A program made the translations under genes and the position numbers. The notes under the pieces were generated by a model. That model had not been told where the DNA came from, ran no database searches, and saw nothing but the letters and a program-made list of their open reading frames with translations. DNA of 12,595 nt, taken from NCBI GenBank assembly GCA_903869875.1, contig CAIQAW010000008.1, positions 1 through 12,595 of the forward strand. Reading direction: 5' to 3'. Origin of the DNA: Candidatus Nomurabacteria bacterium. Lineage in GTDB: Bacteria; Patescibacteriota; Minisyncoccia; Phycocordibacterales; UBA9973. Positions 7,339 to 12,595 of the stretch are shown here, piece by piece (position 1 is the first letter of the stretch; each line of letters opens with the position of its first letter).

Positions 7339-7347
7339 TGCCATAAT
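7339..7347 (+). promoter_or_regulatory. Extended -10 promoter of the small membrane protein gene
   Basis: The plus strand reads TGCCATAAT at 7339-7347, with CATAAT as the hexamer. Predicted start is near 7354, only about 9 nt before the ATG at 7363. It is divergent from, and almost overlaps, the operon promoter at 7325-7333, so the two may compete for polymerase. Confidence 0.45.
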
Positions 7348-7362
7348 ATGTATTATGTATAT

Positions 7363-7575
7363 ATGGATAAAGTTATAGAAATGTTTGACGCAGCAATGAC
7401 AACCGGCACCGAAAAACTCGGTGGCGTTGCTAATGTTATATTTACGATTATTGCAAAAATAGTTGAACTAGTTCTGTTTGCTGCCTTAGCAATGCTTTTT
7501 ATACCCGCATACCTTATAGTTACATACCTAAACAAAACATGGTCTACACTACTGACCAAACTTTTTAAATTATAG
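7363..7575 (+). CDS. Small hydrophobic membrane protein, 70 aa
   Basis: This is the only plus-strand gene in the window and its family is not recognised. A short amphipathic N-terminus (MDKVIEMFDAAMTTGTEKLG) is followed by a hydrophobic stretch from about 24 to 55, either one long helix or a helical hairpin, and a basic C-terminus (KTWSTLLTKLFKL). No catalytic motif is seen. The frame is open upstream to a TTG at 7315, but ATG 7363 fits the promoter and gives a sensible N-terminus. The stop codon (7573-7575) directly abuts the stop codon of the convergent DedA gene. That tight packing and the coherent hydrophobicity profile suggest a genuine gene. It could be a membrane chaperone, a regulator of the divergent exporter, or unrelated. 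Confidence 0.65.
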   Translation: MDKVIEMFDAAMTTGTEKLGGVANVIFTIIAKIVELVLFAALAMLFIPAYLIVTYLNKTWSTLLTKLFKL

Positions 7576-8172
7576 TTACTTTAAAATATATTTTTTAACG
7601 TACTTCATTATAAAAGGTACAATAAAAACAACGAAAAGCATTAACAGTAGAACAAACTTTTCTACGTTTGCTATTGAAACTGTGTTACCAAAGAAATACC
7701 CGACAGAAACTACAACAGAAACCCACACTACCCCGCCGACAATACTAAACACAGTAAATTTGTTTTTTTTCATACTAGCTATACCTGCCAAAAAAGGCAT
7801 TATAGTTCGAACTATAGGTACAAACCTAGACAAAAAAACTGAAACAGAGCCATAGTTACTAAAAAACTTTTCAGATTTTCTAAAATATTCTGGTTTTATA
7901 TATTTGGTATAACCAACCCGTATCCATTTTTGGCCAAAATATTTACCTAACCAGTAGCCAACCATGTTACCTAATATTGCAGCTACTATTAACACTGGTA
8001 GTAATACATGCGCATCTAGTAAACCGTACGATATGTATATACCCAAAGAAAACAAAAGACTGTCGCCTGGTAAAAAGAAGAAAAACACGATAGCAGATTC
8101 TAAAAAAACAATTAGCCCAACTACTGCGTATATAGTTTCTGTGGAAAGCGAACTAATTAAATGTTGTATCAT
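7576..8172 (-). CDS. DedA family (VTT domain) membrane protein, 198 aa
   Basis: DedA/VTT proteins are polytopic inner-membrane proteins associated with lipid-carrier (undecaprenyl phosphate) or phospholipid translocation, often proton-dependent. The conserved features are all present: acidic E25 in the first helix region, FLPGDSLL at 33-40, GYWLGKYFG at 72-80, the SRFVPIVR motif giving R116 and R122 six residues apart (as in the functional arginines of E. coli YqjA), FLAGIASM at 127-134 and a final glycine-rich helix with GGVVW. The length is normal. The gene appears leaderless: an extended -10 sits 7 nt before the ATG. Read-through past its stop would run antisense through the 70-aa gene, because no terminator hairpin is visible. 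Confidence 0.93.
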   Translation of the reverse strand: MIQHLISSLSTETIYAVVGLIVFLESAIVFFFFLPGDSLLFSLGIYISYGLLDAHVLLPVLIVAAILGNMVGYWLGKYFGQKWIRVGYTKYIKPEYFRKSEKFFSNYGSVSVFLSRFVPIVRTIMPFLAGIASMKKNKFTVFSIVGGVVWVSVVVSVGYFFGNTVSIANVEKFVLLLMLFVVFIVPFIMKYVKKYILK

Positions 8173-8179
8173 AGTGCAA

Positions 8180-8188
8180 ATTATAGCA
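8180..8188 (-). promoter_or_regulatory. Extended -10 promoter of dedA, predicted leaderless
   Basis: The minus strand reads TGCTATAAT, a full-consensus extended -10 (TATAAT at 8180-8185). Seven bases separate it from the ATG at 8172, so transcription should start at or one base before the A of the start codon. It lies directly downstream of the terminator hairpin at 8191-8226. Confidence 0.75.
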
Positions 8189-8190
8189 TA

Positions 8191-8226
8191 AAAACAAAAT
8201 AGTTCCCGTAGGAACTATTTTGTTTT
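8191..8226 (-). terminator. Strong intrinsic terminator, 16-bp perfect stem
   Basis: AAAACAAAATAGTTCC (8191-8206) pairs perfectly with 8211-8226 across a CGTA loop. On the minus strand the stem ends in a T-rich TTTTGTTTTT run, so it terminates the 8251-9033 transcript. Being symmetrical it could act both ways, but no plus-strand gene reaches it. The dedA promoter begins right after it. Confidence 0.9.
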
Positions 8227-8250
8227 TATTTACTATTCAATTAATTTGTC

Positions 8251-9033
8251 TTATTGTTGTAATGCAGTTTTTAATGTAGCTTTTGCAGCTTCCATTGTAG
8301 TTTTAAATGCATCTTCAGCTGCCTTTACAGCAGTGTCGCGTACTGTTTTTGCAGCAGTTATAGAAGTGTCAGCTACAAGTGCTTTGCGTGCTGTTTCTAA
8401 TGCTGTTTTTGCTGTTTTAACAGCTGTTTTGTATGTTAGTTGTGCGTCTTTACTACTAATACCACCAGCACAGTCTGTTTTAGCTTTTTCTGCAGCAGCA
8501 GTTACTGCTGTTTTGTATGTTGCAGTTAATGCGTCTACTTGTGTTTGGCGTGTTGCCATAGCAGTTACAGTTGCATCGCGGAAAGTTTTTACTGCAGCGT
8601 CTATTGCACTACGGCGTGTTGCTACAGCTGTGTCTAATGTTGTTTTGTATGTTGCTAACGCTGTTTTTTGTGCATCAGTCAAAGCGTTGCCTAACATTTT
8701 ACCGTTTTTGTCTTCACGTTTCTGATCTGAATTGGTACGGTTTTCCATACGTTTTTGGTCAACTACATTTTGACGTTCAACTTTTTTCTTTTCTTGAAGG
8801 TCTTTGTTGTCTAGTCTTTTGTTTTCTGATTCGGCAAACTTTTGTTCAGTTTTAGCGCCGATTTTAGTTATGTCTGCACAGAAACCACGTAGTTTTACAG
8901 GTGCAGGTGTTGTTACACTTGTTAGTGTTGGTTCTGGTGTTTGACCATTACTGTTTTCGTTTTCAGCAAATGCTAATACAGGTACCAACATACCCGCCAT
9001 TAACATTCCAGCTATAAGTTTTTTAGATTGCAT
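8251..9033 (-). CDS. Exported Ala/Lys/Thr-rich coiled protein, 260 aa
   Basis: It has a clear Sec signal peptide: basic MQSKK, a hydrophobic core to residue 20, and a likely cleavage after AFA (23). The mature protein begins with a Thr/Pro-rich stretch (32-48), then a highly charged Lys/Glu/Asp/Asn segment (55-113), then a long Ala/Lys/Thr-rich helical region (118-260) built of loosely repeated units such as ATYKTTLDTA, ATYKTAVTAA, LTYKTAVKTA and ARKAL. Coiled coil or a helical rod is expected outside the cell. It contains just two cysteines, C52 and C188, possibly a disulfide. No enzymatic motif is seen and the family is not recognised. The ATG at 9031-9033 is chosen over an in-frame TTG at 9057 because an AGAAGAAA ribosome-binding site lies 7 nt upstream of it. 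It is monocistronic between its own promoter and a strong terminator. Confidence 0.85.
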   Translation of the reverse strand: MQSKKLIAGMLMAGMLVPVLAFAENENSNGQTPEPTLTSVTTPAPVKLRGFCADITKIGAKTEQKFAESENKRLDNKDLQEKKKVERQNVVDQKRMENRTNSDQKREDKNGKMLGNALTDAQKTALATYKTTLDTAVATRRSAIDAAVKTFRDATVTAMATRQTQVDALTATYKTAVTAAAEKAKTDCAGGISSKDAQLTYKTAVKTAKTALETARKALVADTSITAAKTVRDTAVKAAEDAFKTTMEAAKATLKTALQQ

Positions 9034-9040
9034 ATATAAA

Positions 9041-9048
9041 TTTCTTCT
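9041..9048 (-). promoter_or_regulatory. Ribosome-binding site AGAAGAAA fixing the 9033 start
   Basis: The minus strand has AGAAGAAA at 9041-9048, 7 nt before the ATG at 9033. It is the only purine-rich Shine-Dalgarno-like sequence well placed before any gene in the window. Confidence 0.55.
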
Positions 9049-9097
9049 ATTTATCAAGTAATATAGGGTCTGTCGACTGTATATACCCCGTCTTTCT

Positions 9098-9106
9098 ATT
9101 ATAACA
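9098..9106 (-). promoter_or_regulatory. Extended -10 promoter of the exported Ala/Lys-rich protein gene
   Basis: The minus strand reads TGTTATAAT (TATAAT at 9098-9103). Predicted start is near 9091, giving a leader of about 58 nt to the ATG at 9033. It lies just below the palindromic element ending at 9111, whose left arm would fall in the -35 region. Confidence 0.7.
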
Positions 9107-9110
9107 TAAG

Positions 9111-9258
9111 CTGAAAAAAGTATATACCAAAAAGGGGCTTACCAGCGCGACCGGCGCGCAGTTCTGAGGAGATTTTTCAGCAGGTCGCGATTCAATGGAC
9201 ACTATGCGACACGATTCTGCAGAATCGTGCGTGCCCTTTTTGGTGTATACTTTTTCAG
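9111..9258. repeat. 148-nt palindromic multi-hairpin intergenic element
   Basis: The ends form a long imperfect inverted repeat. The left arm is 9111-9138 (begins CTGAAAAAAGTATATACC, ends GGGGC) and the right arm is 9233-9258 (begins GCCCTTTTTGG, ends TATACTTTTTCAG); they pair over about 26 bp with a few bulges. Between them are three internal hairpins: GCGCG/CGCGC (9145-9149 with 9155-9159), GTCGC/GCGAC (9184-9188 with 9206-9210) and a perfect 20-bp palindrome CACGATTCTGCAGAATCGTG (9210-9229). The interior is clearly more G+C-rich than the flanking genes. It fills the gap after the helicase stop (9268) and no ORF is convincing inside it. It may be a MITE-like mobile element, a REP/BIME-like structure, a structured RNA, or the helicase terminator. 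Confidence 0.7.
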
Positions 9259-9267
9259 GTGTGATTT

Positions 9268-10947
9268 CTATTCACAAAAAAGTAGTGCCAGGCGAATGTC
9301 TTCGAAACTTAGTTTTGAGCCTGATTTTTCAAGGGCTATTTTTATTGGTGTTAGTTTGTTTTTATCTGCTGGTTTTAGTTTTTCTTGGATTTCTGAAATT
9401 AAACGAATGTGTTTTTCTTCGGGTTTAAAATGACTTATTGAAACTTCTGGGTACTGGTCTACTATTTGTTCTATGTGACTGATAACAGTACCTGTGGTCA
9501 GGTTACGTGTATCGGCAATTTGTTTTATGGTTTTACCATCCTGGACTAGTTCTAATGTTTTTAATAGTGTTGGTATTTTTTTAGCTTTACCACTGGCGTC
9601 GACTGTTTTAGTTACATCTATACTACCCCCCATCTGCACAACAAAAGTTTGTTCCATTTCAGTTTGTGCCTGTGGCGTAAGGTCTGCAAAAAGTAATTCG
9701 TTTTTATTACTTTCTGTACGAAGGTATTTGTCGTACAACAAAACCTCGGGGTCTACAGCTAATGCGTTTGGGTTAAAACCAATTAGCCTTATTCCGGCCA
9801 ATGTACGCACACGTGACAATGCTACATAGCCCATACCGTATGTAAATGTATTTGTAAGGTCTATTTCTGCATGGTCTAGCGACATACCCTGACTTTTATG
9901 TATGGTTATAGCCCACGCTAAACGTAGTGGCAACTGCACTAATGATGCTTTAACTTTATTGTCTTCTTCTATGGCCCATGTTGCCGGACTAACAGGTATT
10001 TGTTTTTTAGATGTATAAGTTGTAACTATCGGCATACCAGTTTCTGTAAAACCACTTACCCACCCGCGGGTACCATTTACATAACCTTCTTCGAAATTGT
10101 TTTTTATAAACATTACTTCAGCACCTTCTTTTACAGTTAGCACTTCTTGAGCCAAACAACTTTTTTTCAAAATATCTACTATTGTGTCTTTGCCTGTTGT
10201 AGACATTCTGTAAACACGGGCACCTGTAGTTAGTGCCTCTAATTCAGTAATGTTTTCTGCGTCTACGTTTTTGTTATGTGTATATAGTTTAGTTGGTCGA
10301 ATGTCGTCACCTAGTGTTGCCTGGTAGCGTTGTTGTAACATGTCCATATGGCCTTCGTCGATAGTGTTGTCGCGTATTGCATTTAGTAACAATGTAAACT
10401 GTTCGTCGTCCTGGCGGTGTTGTTCGTCTATGTAGCATATAGCCAGACCCATGTTTTTCCAGACGTTAGAATGTATAACCATGTCGCGCGCACTAATGTC
10501 GCCACCCTTAGTTACTGGCGGAAGTTGGAAAAAGTCGCCACATAATATAACCTGTAAGCCACCAAAAGGTTTTTCGACACGTTTAAATTTACGGCAAACT
10601 TTGTCTACCATGTCTAACCTATGTGCATGCAACATAGAAACTTCGTCTATAATTAAAACGCGTGCTTGTTCAAAACGTTTCCACAAATACTGTTTTTCTT
10701 CTAACTGTTCCATATCAAACGGGTCTAGTTTTTCGCGCACACCTATACCCGCCCAACCATGTATAGTCATACCTGACATATGTGTAGCAGCAATACCAGT
10801 CGATGCAGTAACTGCCACTGGCACGTCATGTTCCTTTAGATATGCAATGTACCTGTTTAACAAATATGTTTTACCAGACCCAGCACTACCAGTAAGGTAA
10901 ACACTTACCCCTGTTTTCATTATTTTTAAAGCTTGGTCTTGTGTCAT
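9268..10947 (-). CDS. Pif1/RecD-like superfamily 1B DNA helicase with C-terminal HTH domain, 559 aa
   Basis: ATP-dependent 5'-3' helicase of the Pif1/RecD2 group, cytosolic, expected to act on forks, recombination intermediates or structured DNA. The motifs are all in order: Walker A GSAGSGKT at 20-27, motif Ia TASTGIAA at 47-54, Walker B LIIDEVSML at 98-106, motif III GDFFQLPPV at 137-145, DEQHRQ around 174-179, motif V AITIHKSQGMSLDHAEID at 346-363 and motif VI VALSRVRT at 375-382. The helicase core ends near 415. A C-terminal extension follows, with a predicted HTH_40-like helix-turn-helix at about 458-500 (KTLELVQDGKTIKQIADTRN, then TTGTVISHIEQIV) and a final segment to 559. The gene begins 47 nt after the DUF3298 gene with no terminator between them, so they may share a transcript. 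No Shine-Dalgarno precedes the ATG at 10945-10947. Confidence 0.93.
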   Translation of the reverse strand: MTQDQALKIMKTGVSVYLTGSAGSGKTYLLNRYIAYLKEHDVPVAVTASTGIAATHMSGMTIHGWAGIGVREKLDPFDMEQLEEKQYLWKRFEQARVLIIDEVSMLHAHRLDMVDKVCRKFKRVEKPFGGLQVILCGDFFQLPPVTKGGDISARDMVIHSNVWKNMGLAICYIDEQHRQDDEQFTLLLNAIRDNTIDEGHMDMLQQRYQATLGDDIRPTKLYTHNKNVDAENITELEALTTGARVYRMSTTGKDTIVDILKKSCLAQEVLTVKEGAEVMFIKNNFEEGYVNGTRGWVSGFTETGMPIVTTYTSKKQIPVSPATWAIEEDNKVKASLVQLPLRLAWAITIHKSQGMSLDHAEIDLTNTFTYGMGYVALSRVRTLAGIRLIGFNPNALAVDPEVLLYDKYLRTESNKNELLFADLTPQAQTEMEQTFVVQMGGSIDVTKTVDASGKAKKIPTLLKTLELVQDGKTIKQIADTRNLTTGTVISHIEQIVDQYPEVSISHFKPEEKHIRLISEIQEKLKPADKNKLTPIKIALEKSGSKLSFEDIRLALLFCE

Positions 10948-10994
10948 ATTGTAGTAGTAAGTGACTAGTAAAAAGCGAATATTGTTTTAAAAAA

Positions 10995-11795
10995 TTATTT
11001 AAATTCGGGTTTTAATACAGCAGAAAGTTCTGTTAATTTAATTGGAATTTCTATATTACCATAAACATATGGTAGGGCTTGGTATTGCTGGAATATTATA
11101 ACCAACGTGTCTTTGGTTAGTTCATATGCAGCGTAGTTTTCTGCTGTTGGCGCAACACCTTCGTCAAACCATGCTGTAGGTAAACCGTCTTTGTAATCTG
11201 GATTATTTTTTATATAGTCGACTGTTTTTTTAGAAACTAAGTCTAAGCCTTTTGTTGAATCTATAAACAAATCTGTTATGGCTAGAATTTTTTCGTCAGG
11301 TGTAAATGTATATGTTTCAACAAAGTTGCCACCATGTGCACCACCTGTAAACGCATACGAATCTATACGGTGTGTTACTGTATTTTTACCTTCTGTGTTT
11401 ACATATTTTATTGCTAGTTGGTATTGTCTGTCCGCTGAAAGCCCAATGTTTTCTAGTTCAGTTGGTGTATATTTTGAAAAGTCGTTTTCTGTTTTAAAAG
11501 CTTGTATTATATCTAGAACATTTTGTTTTACATACGCAGAACCAACGCCTGTTGTTGGGTATTCTGCACTTATATCTAGATATGGGGCGGTTTTGTCTTC
11601 TATTTTTATTATACCTAGTTCGTTTGGTGTTTGCTGTGTATCTACATTAACAGGGGCTTCTGTTTTAGTGTTGTATTTAGAAAAAATAAAACTTATTGCA
11701 ACTATTATAAGCAATATGCCGAAACTAACTAACAGTTGTGCTATTAGGCGCTTTTTTTCTTCGTGGTGCAATATAGGTGTTTTTTCATTATTCAT
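10995..11795 (-). CDS. Membrane-anchored DUF3298 (RsiV/PdaC-like) domain protein, 266 aa
   Basis: TM 19-38 anchors the protein after a Lys-rich cytosolic tail, with the remainder outside. Residues about 62-145 resemble the DUF4163-type part (beginning IIKIEDKTAPYLDISAEYP). Residues about 146-262 are the DUF3298 domain, with the hallmark YAFTGGAHG at 147-155, then TYTFTPDEKILAITDLF and the closing strand IEIPIKLTEL. In RsiV and PdaC this pair of domains is extracytoplasmic and binds or acts on cell-wall glycans or lysozyme. Here no sigma factor is adjacent, so an anti-sigma role is not supported. The precise ligand is unknown. Transcription appears leaderless from the extended -10 at 11802-11810. 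Confidence 0.85.
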   Translation of the reverse strand: MNNEKTPILHHEEKKRLIAQLLVSFGILLIIVAISFIFSKYNTKTEAPVNVDTQQTPNELGIIKIEDKTAPYLDISAEYPTTGVGSAYVKQNVLDIIQAFKTENDFSKYTPTELENIGLSADRQYQLAIKYVNTEGKNTVTHRIDSYAFTGGAHGGNFVETYTFTPDEKILAITDLFIDSTKGLDLVSKKTVDYIKNNPDYKDGLPTAWFDEGVAPTAENYAAYELTKDTLVIIFQQYQALPYVYGNIEIPIKLTELSAVLKPEFK

Positions 11796-11801
11796 CTGTA
11801 C

Positions 11802-11810
11802 AGTATAACA
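11802..11810 (-). promoter_or_regulatory. Extended -10 promoter of the DUF3298 gene, predicted leaderless
   Basis: The minus strand reads TGTTATACT (TATACT at 11802-11807). Six bases separate it from the ATG at 11795, so the A of the start codon is the predicted +1. An 8-bp palindrome CTGTACAG (11796-11803) covers the intervening bases and could be an operator or chance. No terminator lies between this gene and the upstream VTT gene ending at 11830. Confidence 0.7.
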
Positions 11811-11829
11811 CGATTAGCAAAACAAAGTT

Positions 11830-12423
11830 TTATTCTGAAATAACGTTGTTACGTAGCTTTTTGCTGTAGTAGTATGCCATGTAAAAAATAATACCAAACA
11901 GACTTATAATTAGCATTTTAGACAAAACGGAAGAAACCTGACTATATACATGGCCAAAGAAATAACCCACAGACAGAAGTATGCCGGACCAAACTAGTTG
12001 CCCAAAAAAGTTTGTAATTATGAATCTTGTGTATGGTATACGTACAATACCTGCTGTGGCCAATACAACCATACCCAAACCCATACCGTTTGTAAGTTTT
12101 GAAAAAACAAGTATTTTATGTTTATGATTATGAAAGGATTTTTCTATTTTACTTAAAACTTGTTCTGAAATATTAAACCATCTTTTAAACTTTTTAATTA
12201 GACTTTGCCCATAATGGTAGCCTAACATATACAAAATTGTGTCACCTATCAAGTCGCCCGACATTAGGGCAATGTATACAGGTAAAAAACTAAAGTGCCC
12301 TAGGCGCAACAAAACACCCATAATTACTGACAAAATAGGGCCCTCTGCAATTCCTACAAAAGCAATAACTACGTATACTATATATGAATGGTTTGCACCA
12401 AATTCCACAAGCCAATTTTCCAT
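11830..12423 (-). CDS. Divergent DedA-like (VTT domain) membrane protein, 197 aa
   Basis: This polytopic membrane protein has the VTT/SNARE-associated layout: a first helix with E27 (GIAEGPILSVIMG), SGDLIGDTILYMLGYHYG at 55-72, a basic cytosolic stretch 76-104, a re-entrant region FSKLTNGMGLGMVVLATAG at 107-125 and the closing NFFGQLVWSGILLSVGYFFG at 138-157. It matches the canonical DedA at 7576-8172 in length and order. However, the two arginines six residues apart are replaced by K109 and G115, and FLPGDS is absent. It is therefore a distinct subfamily whose lipid-translocase activity cannot be assumed. The ATG at 12421-12423 sits 7 nt after an extended -10, another likely leaderless gene. 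Confidence 0.85.
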   Translation of the reverse strand: MENWLVEFGANHSYIVYVVIAFVGIAEGPILSVIMGVLLRLGHFSFLPVYIALMSGDLIGDTILYMLGYHYGQSLIKKFKRWFNISEQVLSKIEKSFHNHKHKILVFSKLTNGMGLGMVVLATAGIVRIPYTRFIITNFFGQLVWSGILLSVGYFFGHVYSQVSSVLSKMLIISLFGIIFYMAYYYSKKLRNNVISE

Positions 12424-12430
12424 ATTAGTA

Positions 12431-12439
12431 ATGATAGCA
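12431..12439 (-). promoter_or_regulatory. Extended -10 promoter of the divergent VTT gene, predicted leaderless
   Basis: The minus strand reads TGCTATCAT (TATCAT at 12431-12436), one mismatch from the consensus hexamer. Seven bases separate it from the ATG at 12423. Confidence 0.5.
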
Positions 12440-12468
12440 TATAAGAATAAAATTGAGTTAGAGTGATA

Positions 12469-12551
12469 CGGGAATTGGTCACAAATAAATTTTTGGGGTC
12501 CCGGATATTCCCTTCGTCAGTTTTGGCGGGAATTGGTCACAAATAAATTTT
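12469..12551. repeat. Pair of exact 25-bp direct repeats
   Basis: The same 25 bases (beginning CGGGAATTGGTCACAAATAA and ending ATTTT) occur at 12469-12493 and 12527-12551, 58 nt start to start. The right copy runs into a perfect 8-bp hairpin AAATTTTC-agga-GAAAATTT (12545-12564). The segment between holds a further stem ATTCCC/GGGAAT (12507-12512 with 12528-12533). A third copy is not found at the next 58-nt step before the window ends. The remainder, 12552-12595, is G+C-rich with no recognisable gene. Confidence 0.75.
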
Positions 12552-12595
12552 CAGGAGAAAATTTTTCGCGACCCCGACTCGCCGACCCAAAGGGT

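Noticed and set aside
7291..7344. N-terminal extension of the FKBP protein from the ATG at 7344
   Set aside because: The start would lie upstream of the predicted transcription start (about 7318). The extension also places extra residues before the anchor helix without any family support.
8246..8725. 159-residue Ala/Val/Ser-rich plus-strand frame antisense to the exported Ala/Lys-rich protein
   Set aside because: It mirrors the repetitive Ala/Lys/Thr codons on the other strand. The minus frame has the signal peptide, ribosome-binding site, promoter and terminator.
9111..9258. tRNA or tmRNA gene because of the cloverleaf-like folding
   Set aside because: No T-loop GGTTCRANNCC, no 7-bp acceptor stem with CCA-like end, and the outer stem is far too long.
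10995..11795. RsiV-type anti-sigma factor
   Set aside because: No sigma factor gene is adjacent and the cytosolic N-terminus is only about 18 residues, too short for an anti-sigma domain.
12469..12551. CRISPR-like spacing: 25-nt repeat with a 33-nt spacer
   Set aside because: Only two copies are present, the next expected position (about 12585) does not match, and no cas gene is nearby. The repeat is not of typical CRISPR form.

Overview
The window reads as a chromosomal segment of a small-genome, AT-rich bacterium, most likely a Patescibacteria/CPR (Parcubacteria-like) organism. This is inferred from gene content and style: short tightly packed genes, many single-helix membrane-anchored proteins, VTT/DedA paralogues, a Pif1-like helicase with a C-terminal helix-turn-helix, an exported Ala/Lys-rich coiled protein, and near absence of Shine-Dalgarno sequences. 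The standard bacterial code fits, because TGA, TAG and TAA all serve as stops. No rRNA, tRNA, transposase, phage gene or CRISPR array is visible.

Layout: eleven of the twelve genes lie on the minus strand, so transcription runs right to left. At the right edge are a divergent VTT/DedA-family membrane protein (11830-12423), a membrane-anchored DUF3298 (RsiV-like) protein (10995-11795) and a Pif1/RecD-like helicase (9268-10947). A long palindromic, multi-hairpin intergenic element (9111-9258) follows. Next come an exported Ala/Lys/Thr-rich protein (8251-9033), a strong terminator (8191-8226) and a canonical DedA protein (7576-8172). The only plus-strand gene is a 70-residue membrane protein (7363-7575) whose stop codon abuts that of DedA.

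The centre is a five-gene operon with 1-20 nt gaps, read 7290 to 1895: a membrane-anchored FKBP-type prolyl isomerase, an HlyD/MacA/YknX-like adaptor, a LolD/MacB-type ATPase and two MacB/FtsX-type permeases. Together these should form a type VII (mechanotransmission) ABC exporter with an adaptor and a folding factor. Downstream are a SIMPL (DUF541) protein behind an unusual inverted-repeat leader (1678-1870), and at the left edge an unrecognised cytosolic protein (63-692) with a perfect consensus sigma-70 promoter and a clear terminator.

The most striking non-genic signals are: (i) extended -10 promoters TGnTAtaaT placed 6-7 nt before the ATG of three genes, predicting leaderless mRNAs; (ii) the inverted repeat pairing the SIMPL start site with the putative 5' end of its transcript; (iii) the 148-nt palindromic element; (iv) a strong deficit of GATC (four sites found by eye where about 45 are expected); and (v) a 25-bp direct repeat at the right edge. 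I see no clearly new multi-gene defence or enzymatic system; the novelty candidates are mainly in the intergenic DNA and in some unusual protein variants.
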